Origin: Synechocystis salina LEGE 00031
Lineage (GTDB): Bacteria > Cyanobacteriota > Cyanobacteriia > Cyanobacteriales > Microcystaceae
DNA length: 64,000 nucleotides
Direction: 5' to 3'
NCBI RefSeq assembly: GCF_015207985.1
Contig: NZ_JADEVV010000008.1
Coordinates: forward strand, 1-64,000
Of the stretch, positions 1 through 9,049 are shown piece by piece. The position numbers and the translations under genes were made by a program. The notes below the pieces were generated by a model. It was not told where the DNA came from. It did no database searches and worked only from the letters and a program-made list of their open reading frames with translations. Position 1 is the stretch's first letter. Every line of letters starts with the position of its first letter.

Positions 1-68
1 TGTCTCGTCTTCAGCTTCTTTCTTCCATTTTTCACTACCCGTTCACTTTCACAATAGATACAGTTCAT
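1..68 (-). CDS. IS1-like transposase N-terminal fragment (runs off left edge)
   Basis: The reverse strand opens with ATG at 68 and reads off the window edge. The 22 visible residues begin MNCIYCESERVVKNG. A CxxC knuckle followed by a basic, glycine-containing stretch is the zinc-ribbon N-terminus typical of IS1-type (InsA-like) transposases in cyanobacteria. The catalytic part lies outside the window, so I cannot say whether the element is intact. It sits directly beside an IS630-type fragment that ends at 112, so the element probably inserted there and its terminal repeat should lie within about 69-114. Confidence 0.55.
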   Translation of the reverse strand, partial: MNCIYCESERVVKNGRKKLKTR

Positions 69-111
69 TTTTTTCAACCTTATACTGCGTAACAATTCTA
101 GCTCTCACTCC

Positions 112-192
112 CTAAGCAGACAATGCCGAGGTTCCACCACCTTCATAGGTCTTGACTATCCTTTCTCTTAGATCAACTGATAGAGCTGGCAT
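112..192 (-). pseudogene. IS630-type transposase, N-terminal remnant
   Basis: The reverse strand from ATG 192 encodes 26 residues, starting MPALSVDLRERIVKTYE, and then hits TAG. This is the first helix of the N-terminal helix-turn-helix of IS630/Tc1-type transposases, where SxDLRxRIV is a recurring start. The rest of the family's roughly 280-340 residues is absent and a second transposase fragment begins immediately beyond. It is therefore a dead fragment, most simply cut off by insertion of the neighbouring IS. Confidence 0.6.
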
Positions 193-347
193 TTTACTTT
201 TCGATGAACTCCCCTGAATATTTGTCCCTCATTGTACCACCTCGTCATAGAATCTGCCGTAACCGGTCAAAGGGACAGGATAGATCCCAAAGTATCTGCT
301 CGCTTCAGACCGTTGCGCTAGTTTTATTTATCAATTGGTGGAATCCC

Positions 348-764
348 ATGAACAATAGTTTATTTATCATCCAATCCTATTGGTTAGGCCATACTTGGCT
401 TTTTGATGCACCGGAAGTTGGGCTTTGGGCAGAATCATTTGTGGCTGGAGCTGATGCAGTTTTAACTCATTTAGTCAAAGCTCGTCTCGGCCTTGAAACT
501 AGGGATGGCTCAACGTTTCAGTTGATTTTTAATGCCCAGGGTTTTCCTAGTTATCATCTGCAGTTTGAAAATCGAGAAGAGGAATATGGAGGCTATTGGT
601 ACACCAGCAAAGATAAGGATTGGGGCTGGCTTTGTCTGGCGACTCTACATTTTTTTACCAATGGGCATCCGGAAAATTTATACATTAGGGTTTGTCCCAT
701 TTTTGATAGCCGCAAAATTGATGCTGTTTCTGCCAAGAAAAAAAGCTTGATTTCCTGTGTTTAA
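348..764 (+). CDS. DUF6717-like protein
   Basis: Reading from ATG 348 gives 138 residues, starting MNNSLFIIQSYWLGHTWLFD. The order of features (short beta start, TWxFDxPxVGL, EPF/ESFVAGAD, then REEEYGGYWY and a WLC segment near the end) matches what I remember of the small DUF6717 family, whose function is unknown. The frame is open further upstream to 204, but that part has no family resemblance, so I chose the internal ATG. The last 25 or so residues (from VCPIFDSRK) look unlike the family and may be a read-out into unrelated DNA. No partner gene is evident; IS remnants lie just upstream. Confidence 0.55.
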   Translation: MNNSLFIIQSYWLGHTWLFDAPEVGLWAESFVAGADAVLTHLVKARLGLETRDGSTFQLIFNAQGFPSYHLQFENREEEYGGYWYTSKDKDWGWLCLATLHFFTNGHPENLYIRVCPIFDSRKIDAVSAKKKSLISCV

Positions 765-837
765 AATACGTTCTGTAAATTTAATGATGGCCATCCATGC
801 TTATGTATTTATAACTTATTTGGGAGATGATTTTAAA

Positions 838-1839
838 TTAAAGTTTAATCAGTAATAAACAGAGGGAGGCCACCACAATAAACACCAGACCACCAACAAA
901 TAATTGCCCAGCACGGAACCTTGCCAATTGAAATACTTCAGCCTGCTGAACTTCCACCAGTAAGGCAAAGCGATAAGCTGGCAACCAACGGTAAACTCCC
1001 AAAACAGGAATTTGTTCATAGTTTAAATACAAGCCTTGACCACTTTCCATTCCTAAAGCATTATTAATACCATCGCTTTTCAAGGTAGAAATTGAGATAG
1101 TATTTTCAGCAAAATTAGTTTGATTTCCCTCTCGATGAATATTCTGGCTGACGAAGGTGTTAGTAGTTAAAGACAACTTTCCCACTAAGTAACTATCTAT
1201 TTCCCCTGATAATTTGCCGACATTTTTCTTGGGTTTTATAGGTTGGCGAATCCACCGGTCAAGATCAGATAAATTTAAATCTATGGTCAACACTCCAATT
1301 CTTGTTTCTGACTGGTCCAATAATGGACTTGCCAGGGTTATCATTGGCAGTTGGTCGGTGGCAGACTGGTAAAAGTTTGGTGTCAAATCATCAATATTTT
1401 CCAGCTTAAAATAGGTTGTAGTATTTTGTAGGGGACGATATTGTCCTTCCTGATTAGGGTCAGTGGAAAAAATTACTATGCCACTATTGGTAATTAAGGA
1501 GGTAGCTAGGCGTTGCTGATATTTTTCACTAAAGCGTTTATGTAGGTAGTGGTAAGCTTGTTGATAGTCTGGACTAATATTCAGTCTTTCAGTTAATAAA
1601 ACAATGGCATTTTCTCTGACTTGAGTATCTGTTAAATCTATTTTAAAATCAGTTTTTAATTGACCAAACCAATGATTTGATTGCTCAATTTTGGCTTCTG
1701 TTACCTGTGCTAAAAATTCAAAAGTGGGTTGAATTACAGCTTGGCGTAGACTAATGTAGGTAATGAAAGCAGTAAAACTAATGCAGGATAAACAGGCTAT
1801 AAGCACATAACTTAGGAACCTGCGTCGCCAGCTTTGCAT
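838..1839 (-). CDS. Orphan dCache-type membrane sensor protein, no output domain
   Basis: The protein has 333 residues. A transmembrane helix spans about 11-32, a long extracytoplasmic region of mixed alpha/beta character resembling a double-Cache domain follows to about 305, and a second helix (about 309-331) ends two residues before the stop. Proteins of this shape normally continue into HAMP and a kinase, cyclase or phosphatase domain; here the chain stops where HAMP should start. It lies 7 bases downstream of the solute-binding lipoprotein gene, so the two are probably co-transcribed. It may be a truncated receptor, consistent with the broken DNA just beyond it, or a genuine sensor-only partner of the icfG phosphatase, which has the same kind of periplasmic domain. 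Confidence 0.6.
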   Translation of the reverse strand: MQSWRRRFLSYVLIACLSCISFTAFITYISLRQAVIQPTFEFLAQVTEAKIEQSNHWFGQLKTDFKIDLTDTQVRENAIVLLTERLNISPDYQQAYHYLHKRFSEKYQQRLATSLITNSGIVIFSTDPNQEGQYRPLQNTTTYFKLENIDDLTPNFYQSATDQLPMITLASPLLDQSETRIGVLTIDLNLSDLDRWIRQPIKPKKNVGKLSGEIDSYLVGKLSLTTNTFVSQNIHREGNQTNFAENTISISTLKSDGINNALGMESGQGLYLNYEQIPVLGVYRWLPAYRFALLVEVQQAEVFQLARFRAGQLFVGGLVFIVVASLCLLLIKL

Positions 1840-1846
1840 AGGGAAA

Positions 1847-3238
1847 TTATTTCCATTGACTAAAAATATCAGTTATTTTTTCTATGGCTTGGTCAGCTCC
1901 TTTTTCAGGCGTTATTTGATTGGTAGCAATGGCATGGATAACTTCTCCCCAGACGTTTTGGGCTAAGACTTCACTGTAGGCCGGGTTAAGCACTACATAA
2001 GAACTACGGGCGTTGTCGAATTGGGTGATGGCCACTGCAATATGGGGATCTTTTCCACTAGACCAAAATTCATTAGCGGCGATCGCCGGCATGACAGGTA
2101 AAAATCGTCCCTGGGCTCCCTGCAAATATGCTTCCAAATTTTCTGTTTCGACCAAGAACCCTACCAAACTTTTTGCTTCCTCTAGGCGATCTGTCTCGGC
2201 TAGGATAGCAATTTGTTTAATAGAGGTGACATAGCGCATGGGGGTATTGTCCGGCTTATTAGGCCAGGGAATTGTCCGCATTCTTCGGAAATAATTAATT
2301 GGATCTCCCTTTTGAGAGCCAGGAATTGAGAGGGAACCGTTGGCAGTCATCAAGGTACCATTGCTCAGAAAATTAATATTATTGTCCGGGTCTCCCCATT
2401 CTATGGCATTGGGAGGAACAAAATTTTCTAAATAGGGATTAGTATAGGCTTGCAATGCTTTAATAATGCTTTGACGGACTTGGGGATCATCAAAGCGGAG
2501 CTTGCCTTGATCATCTAAAAGTTGCACATTGTAGGCTTCTAAAAACTGTTCAAATACCGTAAAAGTATCCGTTGCCACCGCGGACATAGGCAAACCAATA
2601 GCGTAAATGTTGTTAATATTCTGCTTAGTCAAATTTGTTTGAGCAACTTCCCAGAGGCGCCAAAAACTATCCCACTCCTTAGGAAGTTTATCATTACTAA
2701 TTCCTGCCTGGTCTAGTAAATCTTGCCAATAATGGATGTAGGTTGTTTGTTGAGAAATGGGGACAGCGTAATAGGAACGCTTTTGAATTTGATTATTGAA
2801 ATAATTGACGTTTTTAAGCGCTTCTTGATCATAGGATTGTTTAATCGGATCAATGATGCTAGAAACGTCTGCCAATTTTCCCTCCCAGGCTAGCCGGGGT
2901 AAGAGCACCAGATCAATACTGTAACTATAGATAATATCCGGTGCATTGCCTGCTTTTATGGCATTTTCTACCTGTTGCACTAAATCTTTTTCACTGAAAA
3001 AAGTTATTTGAACATCAACATTATTTTTAGTTTGCCAGGCATTAATTGAAGATTGAATTGCTTCTGTTTCTTCTGGGTAATAACCTTCACTCCACCATAC
3101 ATTTAATACGTTATCATCAACAGGGGTTAAAACCGTGTTAACTGGATTAGAATCACAGCCAAATAAAACGAAAGAACTGAAAGTTACCAGACAAATGGTA
3201 ATAGGAAAGGATAAAAATCTTGGTAAAGTTTTATGCAA
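1847..3238 (-). CDS. Extracellular solute-binding lipoprotein (ABC sugar-type)
   Basis: The protein has 463 residues. The N-terminus is hydrophobic and ends in a lipobox-like FVLFGC at about residues 23-28, so it is probably a lipoprotein. The body has the family-1 binding-protein look: VWWSEGYYPEE near the start, then NAPDIIYSYS, a WDSFWRLWEVAQ segment and TNGSL-like ligand-loop sequence. Such proteins bind sugars or other solutes for ABC import, but no ABC permease or ATPase gene is adjacent. It follows the AEC permease gene and precedes the orphan dCache protein, so a sensing role is possible. No in-frame ATG precedes the signal, so a TTG at 3238 is the likely start. Confidence 0.75.
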   Translation of the reverse strand: MHKTLPRFLSFPITICLVTFSSFVLFGCDSNPVNTVLTPVDDNVLNVWWSEGYYPEETEAIQSSINAWQTKNNVDVQITFFSEKDLVQQVENAIKAGNAPDIIYSYSIDLVLLPRLAWEGKLADVSSIIDPIKQSYDQEALKNVNYFNNQIQKRSYYAVPISQQTTYIHYWQDLLDQAGISNDKLPKEWDSFWRLWEVAQTNLTKQNINNIYAIGLPMSAVATDTFTVFEQFLEAYNVQLLDDQGKLRFDDPQVRQSIIKALQAYTNPYLENFVPPNAIEWGDPDNNINFLSNGTLMTANGSLSIPGSQKGDPINYFRRMRTIPWPNKPDNTPMRYVTSIKQIAILAETDRLEEAKSLVGFLVETENLEAYLQGAQGRFLPVMPAIAANEFWSSGKDPHIAVAITQFDNARSSYVVLNPAYSEVLAQNVWGEVIHAIATNQITPEKGADQAIEKITDIFSQWK

Positions 3239-3286
3239 AATGTTGATACCAGTCAGTGATTAATGGAGAGTTTTAGGTAACCAAAC

Positions 3287-4354
3287 TTACCAAGTGGTAA
3301 AACCCCATAGCCAGAAAGGCAGGGTGAAAAACAACATCAACGAGCTTAGCCCCAAGCACGTTACTACCAAATCCCGGTCTAGATCATAAGCTTCTGCTAA
3401 TATGAGGCTGGCAAAAGCAGAGGGCATGGCGGATTGCAACACCAGGACTAGGCGAGGCGGTCCACTCAGTCCAGCGGTGGTCAGGGCCATGGCTATAACT
3501 AGGGGAACTAAAAGCATTTTAATCGAGACGGCGCTGAAAGCGATCTTAATGTTGCTCCATGAGTCAAGTTGTTGTAGTCTCATACCCATTAATATTAGGG
3601 AAAGCATGATTATTGACCATGCAAACCATTCTAAGGAAATATCTAGCCAGGGAGGAAAGACTATAGAACGCAAGGTTAAGCCGAGAATAAAAGCAATTAG
3701 AGTAGGATTTTTAACTAAGATGACTAGGTTATTTTGTAACCAGCGAACAATTTGCAATATAGATGATTTGATGGAATGGAATATAGTGGTTTGATCAATG
3801 GAAACTATTGATAATCCAGAGCCAAAGTTTATTACTTTATTGCGGGTAAGTAAATTGCGACTTGCTAAAATCGTCCCCAAACCATAAGCTGCCAAGAAGG
3901 TTCCCAAAAGATCATATAAAATTGCCCAACCAAAATAGTCTGGTCCCAGTTGGGGAAGCAATAAAATAATGGGGAAGCCGATGTAGCCAGTATTGCCTAC
4001 TGTGCTAACGAGAGTAAAACTAGTTTGGGAAGCAAGGGAAGGTTTTGGGAAAAGGGTTTGGATCCAGAGCCAGCTTAAAAAAAGCCCCAGTAAAACTGCG
4101 CACCACGCCACAATGGGAGAGAGCCAAATTCCTCCAGATAAGTTTGCTTTGTGAATGAAATTGATTACCCCGAGGGGAACTCCACACCAAAACAGAAACT
4201 TACCTAAATAATCAGGAATAATTAAAGAAAGATGATTATTTTTGAGAATTTTTACCTGTAATTTTTTAAGAAAAAAACTCAGTAAAATACCAATTAAAAT
4301 TGCCACACCAATGGGTAGATAGAGATGAAAAATAATAATCAAGAATGAATTCAT
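3287..4354 (-). CDS. AEC-family permease (auxin efflux carrier / malate permease type)
   Basis: The protein has 355 residues and about ten hydrophobic segments arranged in two halves. The GNTGYIGFPIILLL stretch around residues 120-133 and the QSAMPSAFASLILA stretch near 310-323 are the paired signature helices of the AEC family of inner-membrane transporters. Family members export or exchange organic acids or related anions; the substrate here cannot be read from sequence. The gene lies 13 bases downstream of the LarA-like gene and upstream of the binding lipoprotein on the same strand, suggesting one transcript running out of the icfG cluster. Confidence 0.8.
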   Translation of the reverse strand: MNSFLIIIFHLYLPIGVAILIGILLSFFLKKLQVKILKNNHLSLIIPDYLGKFLFWCGVPLGVINFIHKANLSGGIWLSPIVAWCAVLLGLFLSWLWIQTLFPKPSLASQTSFTLVSTVGNTGYIGFPIILLLPQLGPDYFGWAILYDLLGTFLAAYGLGTILASRNLLTRNKVINFGSGLSIVSIDQTTIFHSIKSSILQIVRWLQNNLVILVKNPTLIAFILGLTLRSIVFPPWLDISLEWFAWSIIMLSLILMGMRLQQLDSWSNIKIAFSAVSIKMLLVPLVIAMALTTAGLSGPPRLVLVLQSAMPSAFASLILAEAYDLDRDLVVTCLGLSSLMLFFTLPFWLWGFTTW

Positions 4355-4367
4355 TAGTTAACCATAA

Positions 4368-6503
4368 CTAGTGGTAAACAATTAATGGCTCTTGCAAGAA
4401 AGCAATACGTAAATCTTGAGACTGGTGATTATAATATTGCCCATAGTTGATCGCTAACTCCAAACATTGCTGGGGTGAGTAAGCCTTTAAATCAATGCCC
4501 CAAATACCTAGTAAATTTAGACGAATTTTGTGTTCACTTAATTTTTTTCTCAACGTTGAAGGAAGATAGTTGTCCAAATTTGGATCAAGCTTTGCTAAAT
4601 AATTTAATACGATTTGATTATCTGTGGCCAGCAAGAACGTTTCAAATTTATGCAGTAGCTTTAAACACCGCAAAGCCCTTTGCCCCCCTTCTCCTAAACC
4701 CTCAGAAAATTGATAATATTCTTGGAATTGATCAATTTTAGTAATCACTGCCATTAAATTTTGCTGGTTAAGATAAATATCAAGTAATTCTTGAACACAT
4801 TTTCCTTCTTCACTGTAGTCACTGGCATAATTTGCCAAAGTTGCCTGCAGAAATTCCCTAGTATTAATTTGATGTTTAGATAAGCTGGATAGTTCTTGGA
4901 TTATCAACACTAGATTCTTGATCATTACAAGAAAATCATCAAATTCACTAATCAATTGTAAATGGTGATGCCAAGCGGTCAAAACTTGTCGACGGTAACT
5001 TTTTATAATACCGATAGCATCGTCTAAATCTTTACAAATCTGTAACTGTTTATCAAGCAAATTTATTTTATTGCAAACTATTTTTTGTAAAACATCTAAT
5101 TGTTTTTTTGTCCCCTGATTACCAATGCCGCCATGGTTTTGCTGTTCTCGACAAGGGTTAAATAGTAGGGCAACTCTTTGACGGGGAGTATCCGCTAACA
5201 GACAATTTTCCTCACTATCCCACTCGCAGAAGTATTGTAGAGCCCTAGCCCCAGCTAAAATATCCGTACCTTTCTTCTCGTCTGTATCCGCCACCAAAAT
5301 ATGAATTTTTTCAGGTAAGTGAACAGTGTGACTTTCTTTGGCGATCGCCGTGAGAGCTTGCCGATTTTTATCCTTTTGACCGAACCAAAAACCGTTAATA
5401 TGCTGATTTTGTAAGGAAACAATGGAAAAACCAAGGGGATAGGTACGGGCAAGGCAAGGAGTATGGGTTAATAGCGATTGATTAAAACACTCCACTAAAT
5501 GATCCAAGGTATGAACGAAGGCATTTTCTGCTGTGTTGAGGTTGACCGGCGCACTAAGCAAAACTTTAGTGCTGTGACTACGGCGAATGGCCTGAATATT
5601 GGCTAAACCTACCACCAACATTTTATTCAAGCCGCCACTTCCGCTTCTTCTTTCGTAGGGATGTAGCTCCGTATCTCCTGCCACAATGGTGAGATGGTGT
5701 TGCCATAATTCCTCAGGCAAGGAAAGATAATATTCTTGGGATGGACTTAAATTATCAAATAAATCTGTCGTAATTTGTTGAGATTCTTTATTTAATTCAT
5801 TCGCTTGATCAGTGAATCCAAATTGATTTTTTATTAATAAATTTTCATCTAAATCCGATAAGTTAACTGTATTTAAATGAGCTATCGTTTGATGTAATTG
5901 TTGTTGTAATTGGGCAGTGTTCCTATTCAAACTGGCAAAGCTATAATCAGAAACTTCGTCCAGCTTTAACTGGTCTTGCACCTTAATTTCAACTTGAGGT
6001 TTCACTGGAGAAGTTGTAGTTTGTTGACGAATAGTAACCCCTAGATCAATCAGTTTTTGATAACGATCCTCTCCCAAATAGTGGCTGACACTTTCGTCTC
6101 TCATAGGGGGATGGGTACCTAAACCAAAAAGTATAGTAAATTTTAAATGGTTATAGGTTTCTTTGAAGTAAAAAATAACGTCTAAAAGTAGACGGGTAGC
6201 AATGGCAGTGCGGGTGTGGTCAGGAAAAACTAGCAGTAATTTAGCTGAAGTATTGCTGTCTAACAGTCCTAATTTTTCTAAGGCTTTTGCCAGATAATCA
6301 ATGCAAGCATTAAATACTTGATTATGGTTAAACTGTTCATACAAATACTTTCTAGCCGTTAAATAATAGCCTCCTTCAGGCAAACTTAAACTAAGTCCTG
6401 GAAAACTTTGCAAAGTAATAGGCCGCTGGCTATGACATTCTTGCAACGGCTCTGGTTGGCGGGGGGCAATTCGGCAATAGTTTGGCAGAGGTAACATCGC
6501 CAT
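4368..6503 (-). CDS. LarA-like (DUF2088) domain protein of the icfG cluster
   Basis: The protein has 711 residues. Residues about 88-134 contain PDHTRTA (94-100) and then GLGTHPPM (127-134), which mirrors the LarA nucleotide-binding half, where DxTRP and a G-GxHRPMT loop occur. A second block near residue 290 (YERRSGSGGLNKMLVVG) resembles the LarA substrate domain. LarA is the nickel-pincer lactate racemase, and many relatives act on other 2-hydroxy acids. The protein is much longer than LarA (about 425 residues); the last 250 residues are helical and unrecognised. In PCC 6803 the equivalent gene follows the RsbW-like kinase gene, as here. Racemase activity is an inference only. Confidence 0.55.
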   Translation of the reverse strand: MAMLPLPNYCRIAPRQPEPLQECHSQRPITLQSFPGLSLSLPEGGYYLTARKYLYEQFNHNQVFNACIDYLAKALEKLGLLDSNTSAKLLLVFPDHTRTAIATRLLLDVIFYFKETYNHLKFTILFGLGTHPPMRDESVSHYLGEDRYQKLIDLGVTIRQQTTTSPVKPQVEIKVQDQLKLDEVSDYSFASLNRNTAQLQQQLHQTIAHLNTVNLSDLDENLLIKNQFGFTDQANELNKESQQITTDLFDNLSPSQEYYLSLPEELWQHHLTIVAGDTELHPYERRSGSGGLNKMLVVGLANIQAIRRSHSTKVLLSAPVNLNTAENAFVHTLDHLVECFNQSLLTHTPCLARTYPLGFSIVSLQNQHINGFWFGQKDKNRQALTAIAKESHTVHLPEKIHILVADTDEKKGTDILAGARALQYFCEWDSEENCLLADTPRQRVALLFNPCREQQNHGGIGNQGTKKQLDVLQKIVCNKINLLDKQLQICKDLDDAIGIIKSYRRQVLTAWHHHLQLISEFDDFLVMIKNLVLIIQELSSLSKHQINTREFLQATLANYASDYSEEGKCVQELLDIYLNQQNLMAVITKIDQFQEYYQFSEGLGEGGQRALRCLKLLHKFETFLLATDNQIVLNYLAKLDPNLDNYLPSTLRKKLSEHKIRLNLLGIWGIDLKAYSPQQCLELAINYGQYYNHQSQDLRIAFLQEPLIVYH

Positions 6504-6607
6504 GAGTAGGGGCGCAATAACAAGGGAAGGACTACAGTGGCCAAATCAAATATTCAAATGTTAGGAATTTTTGTAATTATTCAATTAATTTGCTTCCCAT
6601 TGCAATA

Positions 6608-7039
6608 TTAGCCATTGCCTGAGGAGTCTAGGTTCATCACCAAACAACTAATATTTTTATCATCCCTCGCTTCATAGGTAAATTCATCTACGCTTTGCAG
6701 GGCCAAAAAAATTCCTAATCCACCAATTGGTCGGTCCTCCGCCTCCAAGCTCAGAATTGATTGATCAAATTGGCGATCACGGGGATCATAGGCGAGACCA
6801 GTATCCACCATAGTGACCTTTAATTTACGCTCATCCGCTTCTACTTGGATACTAATTTGATTGTGTCCCGGTGCATTAGCATAGCCATAATTAATAATAT
6901 TAGTTGCCAATTCATCCACTGCCAATCTCAATTTATAAGCTCTTTTTTTTGGTAATCCTACCACTTGAGCTTGATCTAAAATATGTTTTCCAATACTATT
7001 TAAGGCGTCTAAATCAGCGGGAAAATTTAAAATAGTCAT
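6608..7039 (-). CDS. RsbW-like anti-sigma factor / serine kinase
   Basis: The protein has 143 residues and a GHKL ATPase fold. The N box DELATNIINYGYAN lies at about 47-60, VDTGLAYDP at about 77-85 is the G1-type box, and GGLGIF at about 105-110 is the second glycine loop. Such proteins phosphorylate a STAS antagonist on serine and otherwise sequester a target (a sigma factor in Bacillus). Two STAS proteins and a SpoIIE-type phosphatase are encoded just upstream on the same strand, with 5 bases separating this gene from the phosphatase gene, so the partner-switching set is complete in one transcription unit. Length is normal for the family. Confidence 0.88.
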   Translation of the reverse strand: MTILNFPADLDALNSIGKHILDQAQVVGLPKKRAYKLRLAVDELATNIINYGYANAPGHNQISIQVEADERKLKVTMVDTGLAYDPRDRQFDQSILSLEAEDRPIGGLGIFLALQSVDEFTYEARDDKNISCLVMNLDSSGNG

Positions 7040-7044
7040 GGCAC

Positions 7045-8934
7045 TTAATTACGATAAACAGCAATCATAGTAATGTCATCGAACTGAATGGAACCATCAA
7101 TATGACTGATTAATTCTTGTTTGACTATGTCTAGAATTTTTGTTCCTGTCGAAAAATTTGTTGTTAACGTTTCCGCTAGTCTTTTGCGTCCAAAAAATTC
7201 CTTAGTTGGCGATCGGGCATCGGTAACACCATCAGTATAGCCAATTAATATTTCTCCAGGGTCGATTGTTAGACTATCAATTGTGAAAGTGGAGTCGGGC
7301 ATCATCCCCACAGCGGGACTAGTGGATTTTAATTTGTGCTTAATACCCTCAGAATTTAAAATAAAAACTGGTTCATGACCAGCATTGATATAACTTAGAT
7401 TGCCATTACTAATATCAATTACACCAAAAAATAAAGTGGCAAACATGGCCATGTCTCCATGTTCAGTGGCAATGTAATCATTAGTAAGTCGCACTGCATT
7501 TAAAAATTGTACAATAACCTTTTTTTTGTCATCACTATCACTGACACTACATTTATAGTTAACGTCACGAATACAGGTATCTCCTGGCATGGTTTCTCCA
7601 GAAAATACCCTTAATAAACTACGGAATAGACCCATAAACATGGCGGCTCCTACTCCTTTGTCGCATACGTCACCGATGACGATCGCCAAATAGCCATTGC
7701 CTAGCAAAAAAGCGTCATAAAAATCGCCAGAGACGGTTCGAGCCGGTTCAAAAACAGCATTTATTTGCCATTGGGGTAACTGGGGTAAGCTAATGGGCAA
7801 AAAGTTCTGTTGGATTTGTCGGCCTTTTTCCAGCTCCAAGCGGTTCATACCATCTTTAATTTCCTGGGCAATCAAGGTTTTAATTTGATTTCTCATATGG
7901 ATGAAGCTGTTACCCAAAATGCCTATTTCATCCTTGCCCTGAACTGTGATGGGATAGTCCAAATTTCCTTCGGCGATCGCCTGGGAGGCCTTAGTAAGTT
8001 CTAAAATAGGAATTGTGCTGTGGTGGACGACACTCCAGGAAGCATAGGCCACAATCACCCCAATTACTAAAAGCAACAGATAGCCAATTCTATTAACATT
8101 CAAAATAGCTGTTTGAATATCAGATTCTGAATTTTCTACAATTAGCCCCCAGGTTTTTGTTCCACGCAAATGAACGGGAGAAAGATAAGAAAACCGGCCT
8201 TGGCTATAAACAAATCCACCTTGATTATTGAGCAATTGATTAACAAGAAGAGAATTTTTTCTGTTTTCTAGTACGCTATAGTTTTTGATATCGGTATCGG
8301 CATAAACATATCCTTGGTAATTGACTAACAAGATACGCTCAAGCTCAGCATCCTTTAGAATTTTTTGAACAAAATCAGCAATAATTGGTAGGGGAACACA
8401 GCCCACAACAATGCCAATTTGAGTTTGATCATTTTTGTTGTGGATAGGCACAATTAAACAATCCTTACTCTCTGCATAGGTCTTTCCAGGAAATAAACGG
8501 TTTACATGCCGCTTTGTTTCTTTTACCTCTTCAAACCAACGTTTCAGAGGCAATTCTTTTTCTTGATTGGCACCATCACTGCCGGCAACTAACTCTCCCT
8601 CTTGGTTAGCAACGACGAAGAAGCCATTCCATTGATGAAATTTAACGAACTCGTTTAAAAAATACCGGGATTCTTCGACATTGAATTCAGTTATTACTGG
8701 TTCGGAAGCAACAAAAGCAGTACTTTGTTGCCGCTCCCGATCTGCACGGGAAATTAATTGGGTAATCAACCTTGCACGGCCTTGAAGATCTTTTTCTGCA
8801 ATTTTTTTTAATTGCCTTCCCGTATAGGAGTCGATGAGAAAAATCCCTCCCAGTGTAGGAGGAATCAGACAAAGTAGTAGAAGCCCAACAATGCGAAACC
8901 GAATTGATTGCATGAACGGTTGAATCAGTTTCAT
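7045..8934 (-). CDS. icfG: IcfG: membrane SpoIIE/PP2C-type serine phosphatase
   Basis: From ATG 8934 the protein has 629 residues. A transmembrane helix (about 12-33) is followed by a periplasmic dCache-like sensor region, a second helix (about 280-300), a HAMP linker and a C-terminal PP2C_SIG phosphatase domain. The phosphatase shows SGDFYDAF (first metal site), IGDVCDKGVGAAMF, NAGHEP and a final GYTDGVTDAR with the metal-binding Asp. Phosphatases of this kind dephosphorylate STAS antagonists to release the anti-sigma partner. The PCC 6803 homolog is known as icfG, needed to coordinate inorganic carbon and glucose use. A TTG five codons upstream is an alternative start. Confidence 0.92.
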   Translation of the reverse strand: MKLIQPFMQSIRFRIVGLLLLCLIPPTLGGIFLIDSYTGRQLKKIAEKDLQGRARLITQLISRADRERQQSTAFVASEPVITEFNVEESRYFLNEFVKFHQWNGFFVVANQEGELVAGSDGANQEKELPLKRWFEEVKETKRHVNRLFPGKTYAESKDCLIVPIHNKNDQTQIGIVVGCVPLPIIADFVQKILKDAELERILLVNYQGYVYADTDIKNYSVLENRKNSLLVNQLLNNQGGFVYSQGRFSYLSPVHLRGTKTWGLIVENSESDIQTAILNVNRIGYLLLLVIGVIVAYASWSVVHHSTIPILELTKASQAIAEGNLDYPITVQGKDEIGILGNSFIHMRNQIKTLIAQEIKDGMNRLELEKGRQIQQNFLPISLPQLPQWQINAVFEPARTVSGDFYDAFLLGNGYLAIVIGDVCDKGVGAAMFMGLFRSLLRVFSGETMPGDTCIRDVNYKCSVSDSDDKKKVIVQFLNAVRLTNDYIATEHGDMAMFATLFFGVIDISNGNLSYINAGHEPVFILNSEGIKHKLKSTSPAVGMMPDSTFTIDSLTIDPGEILIGYTDGVTDARSPTKEFFGRKRLAETLTTNFSTGTKILDIVKQELISHIDGSIQFDDITMIAVYRN

Positions 8935-9049
8935 GGGGTGCTGTACCAAGAATAATTTAGGTTTCTACCAATGCGGTTTCTACTTTATTGTTAGGCAATT
9001 AGTTCCTCTCTCCCCGAGTTAATAAAAGGATTATGGGTATTTAGCGGCC

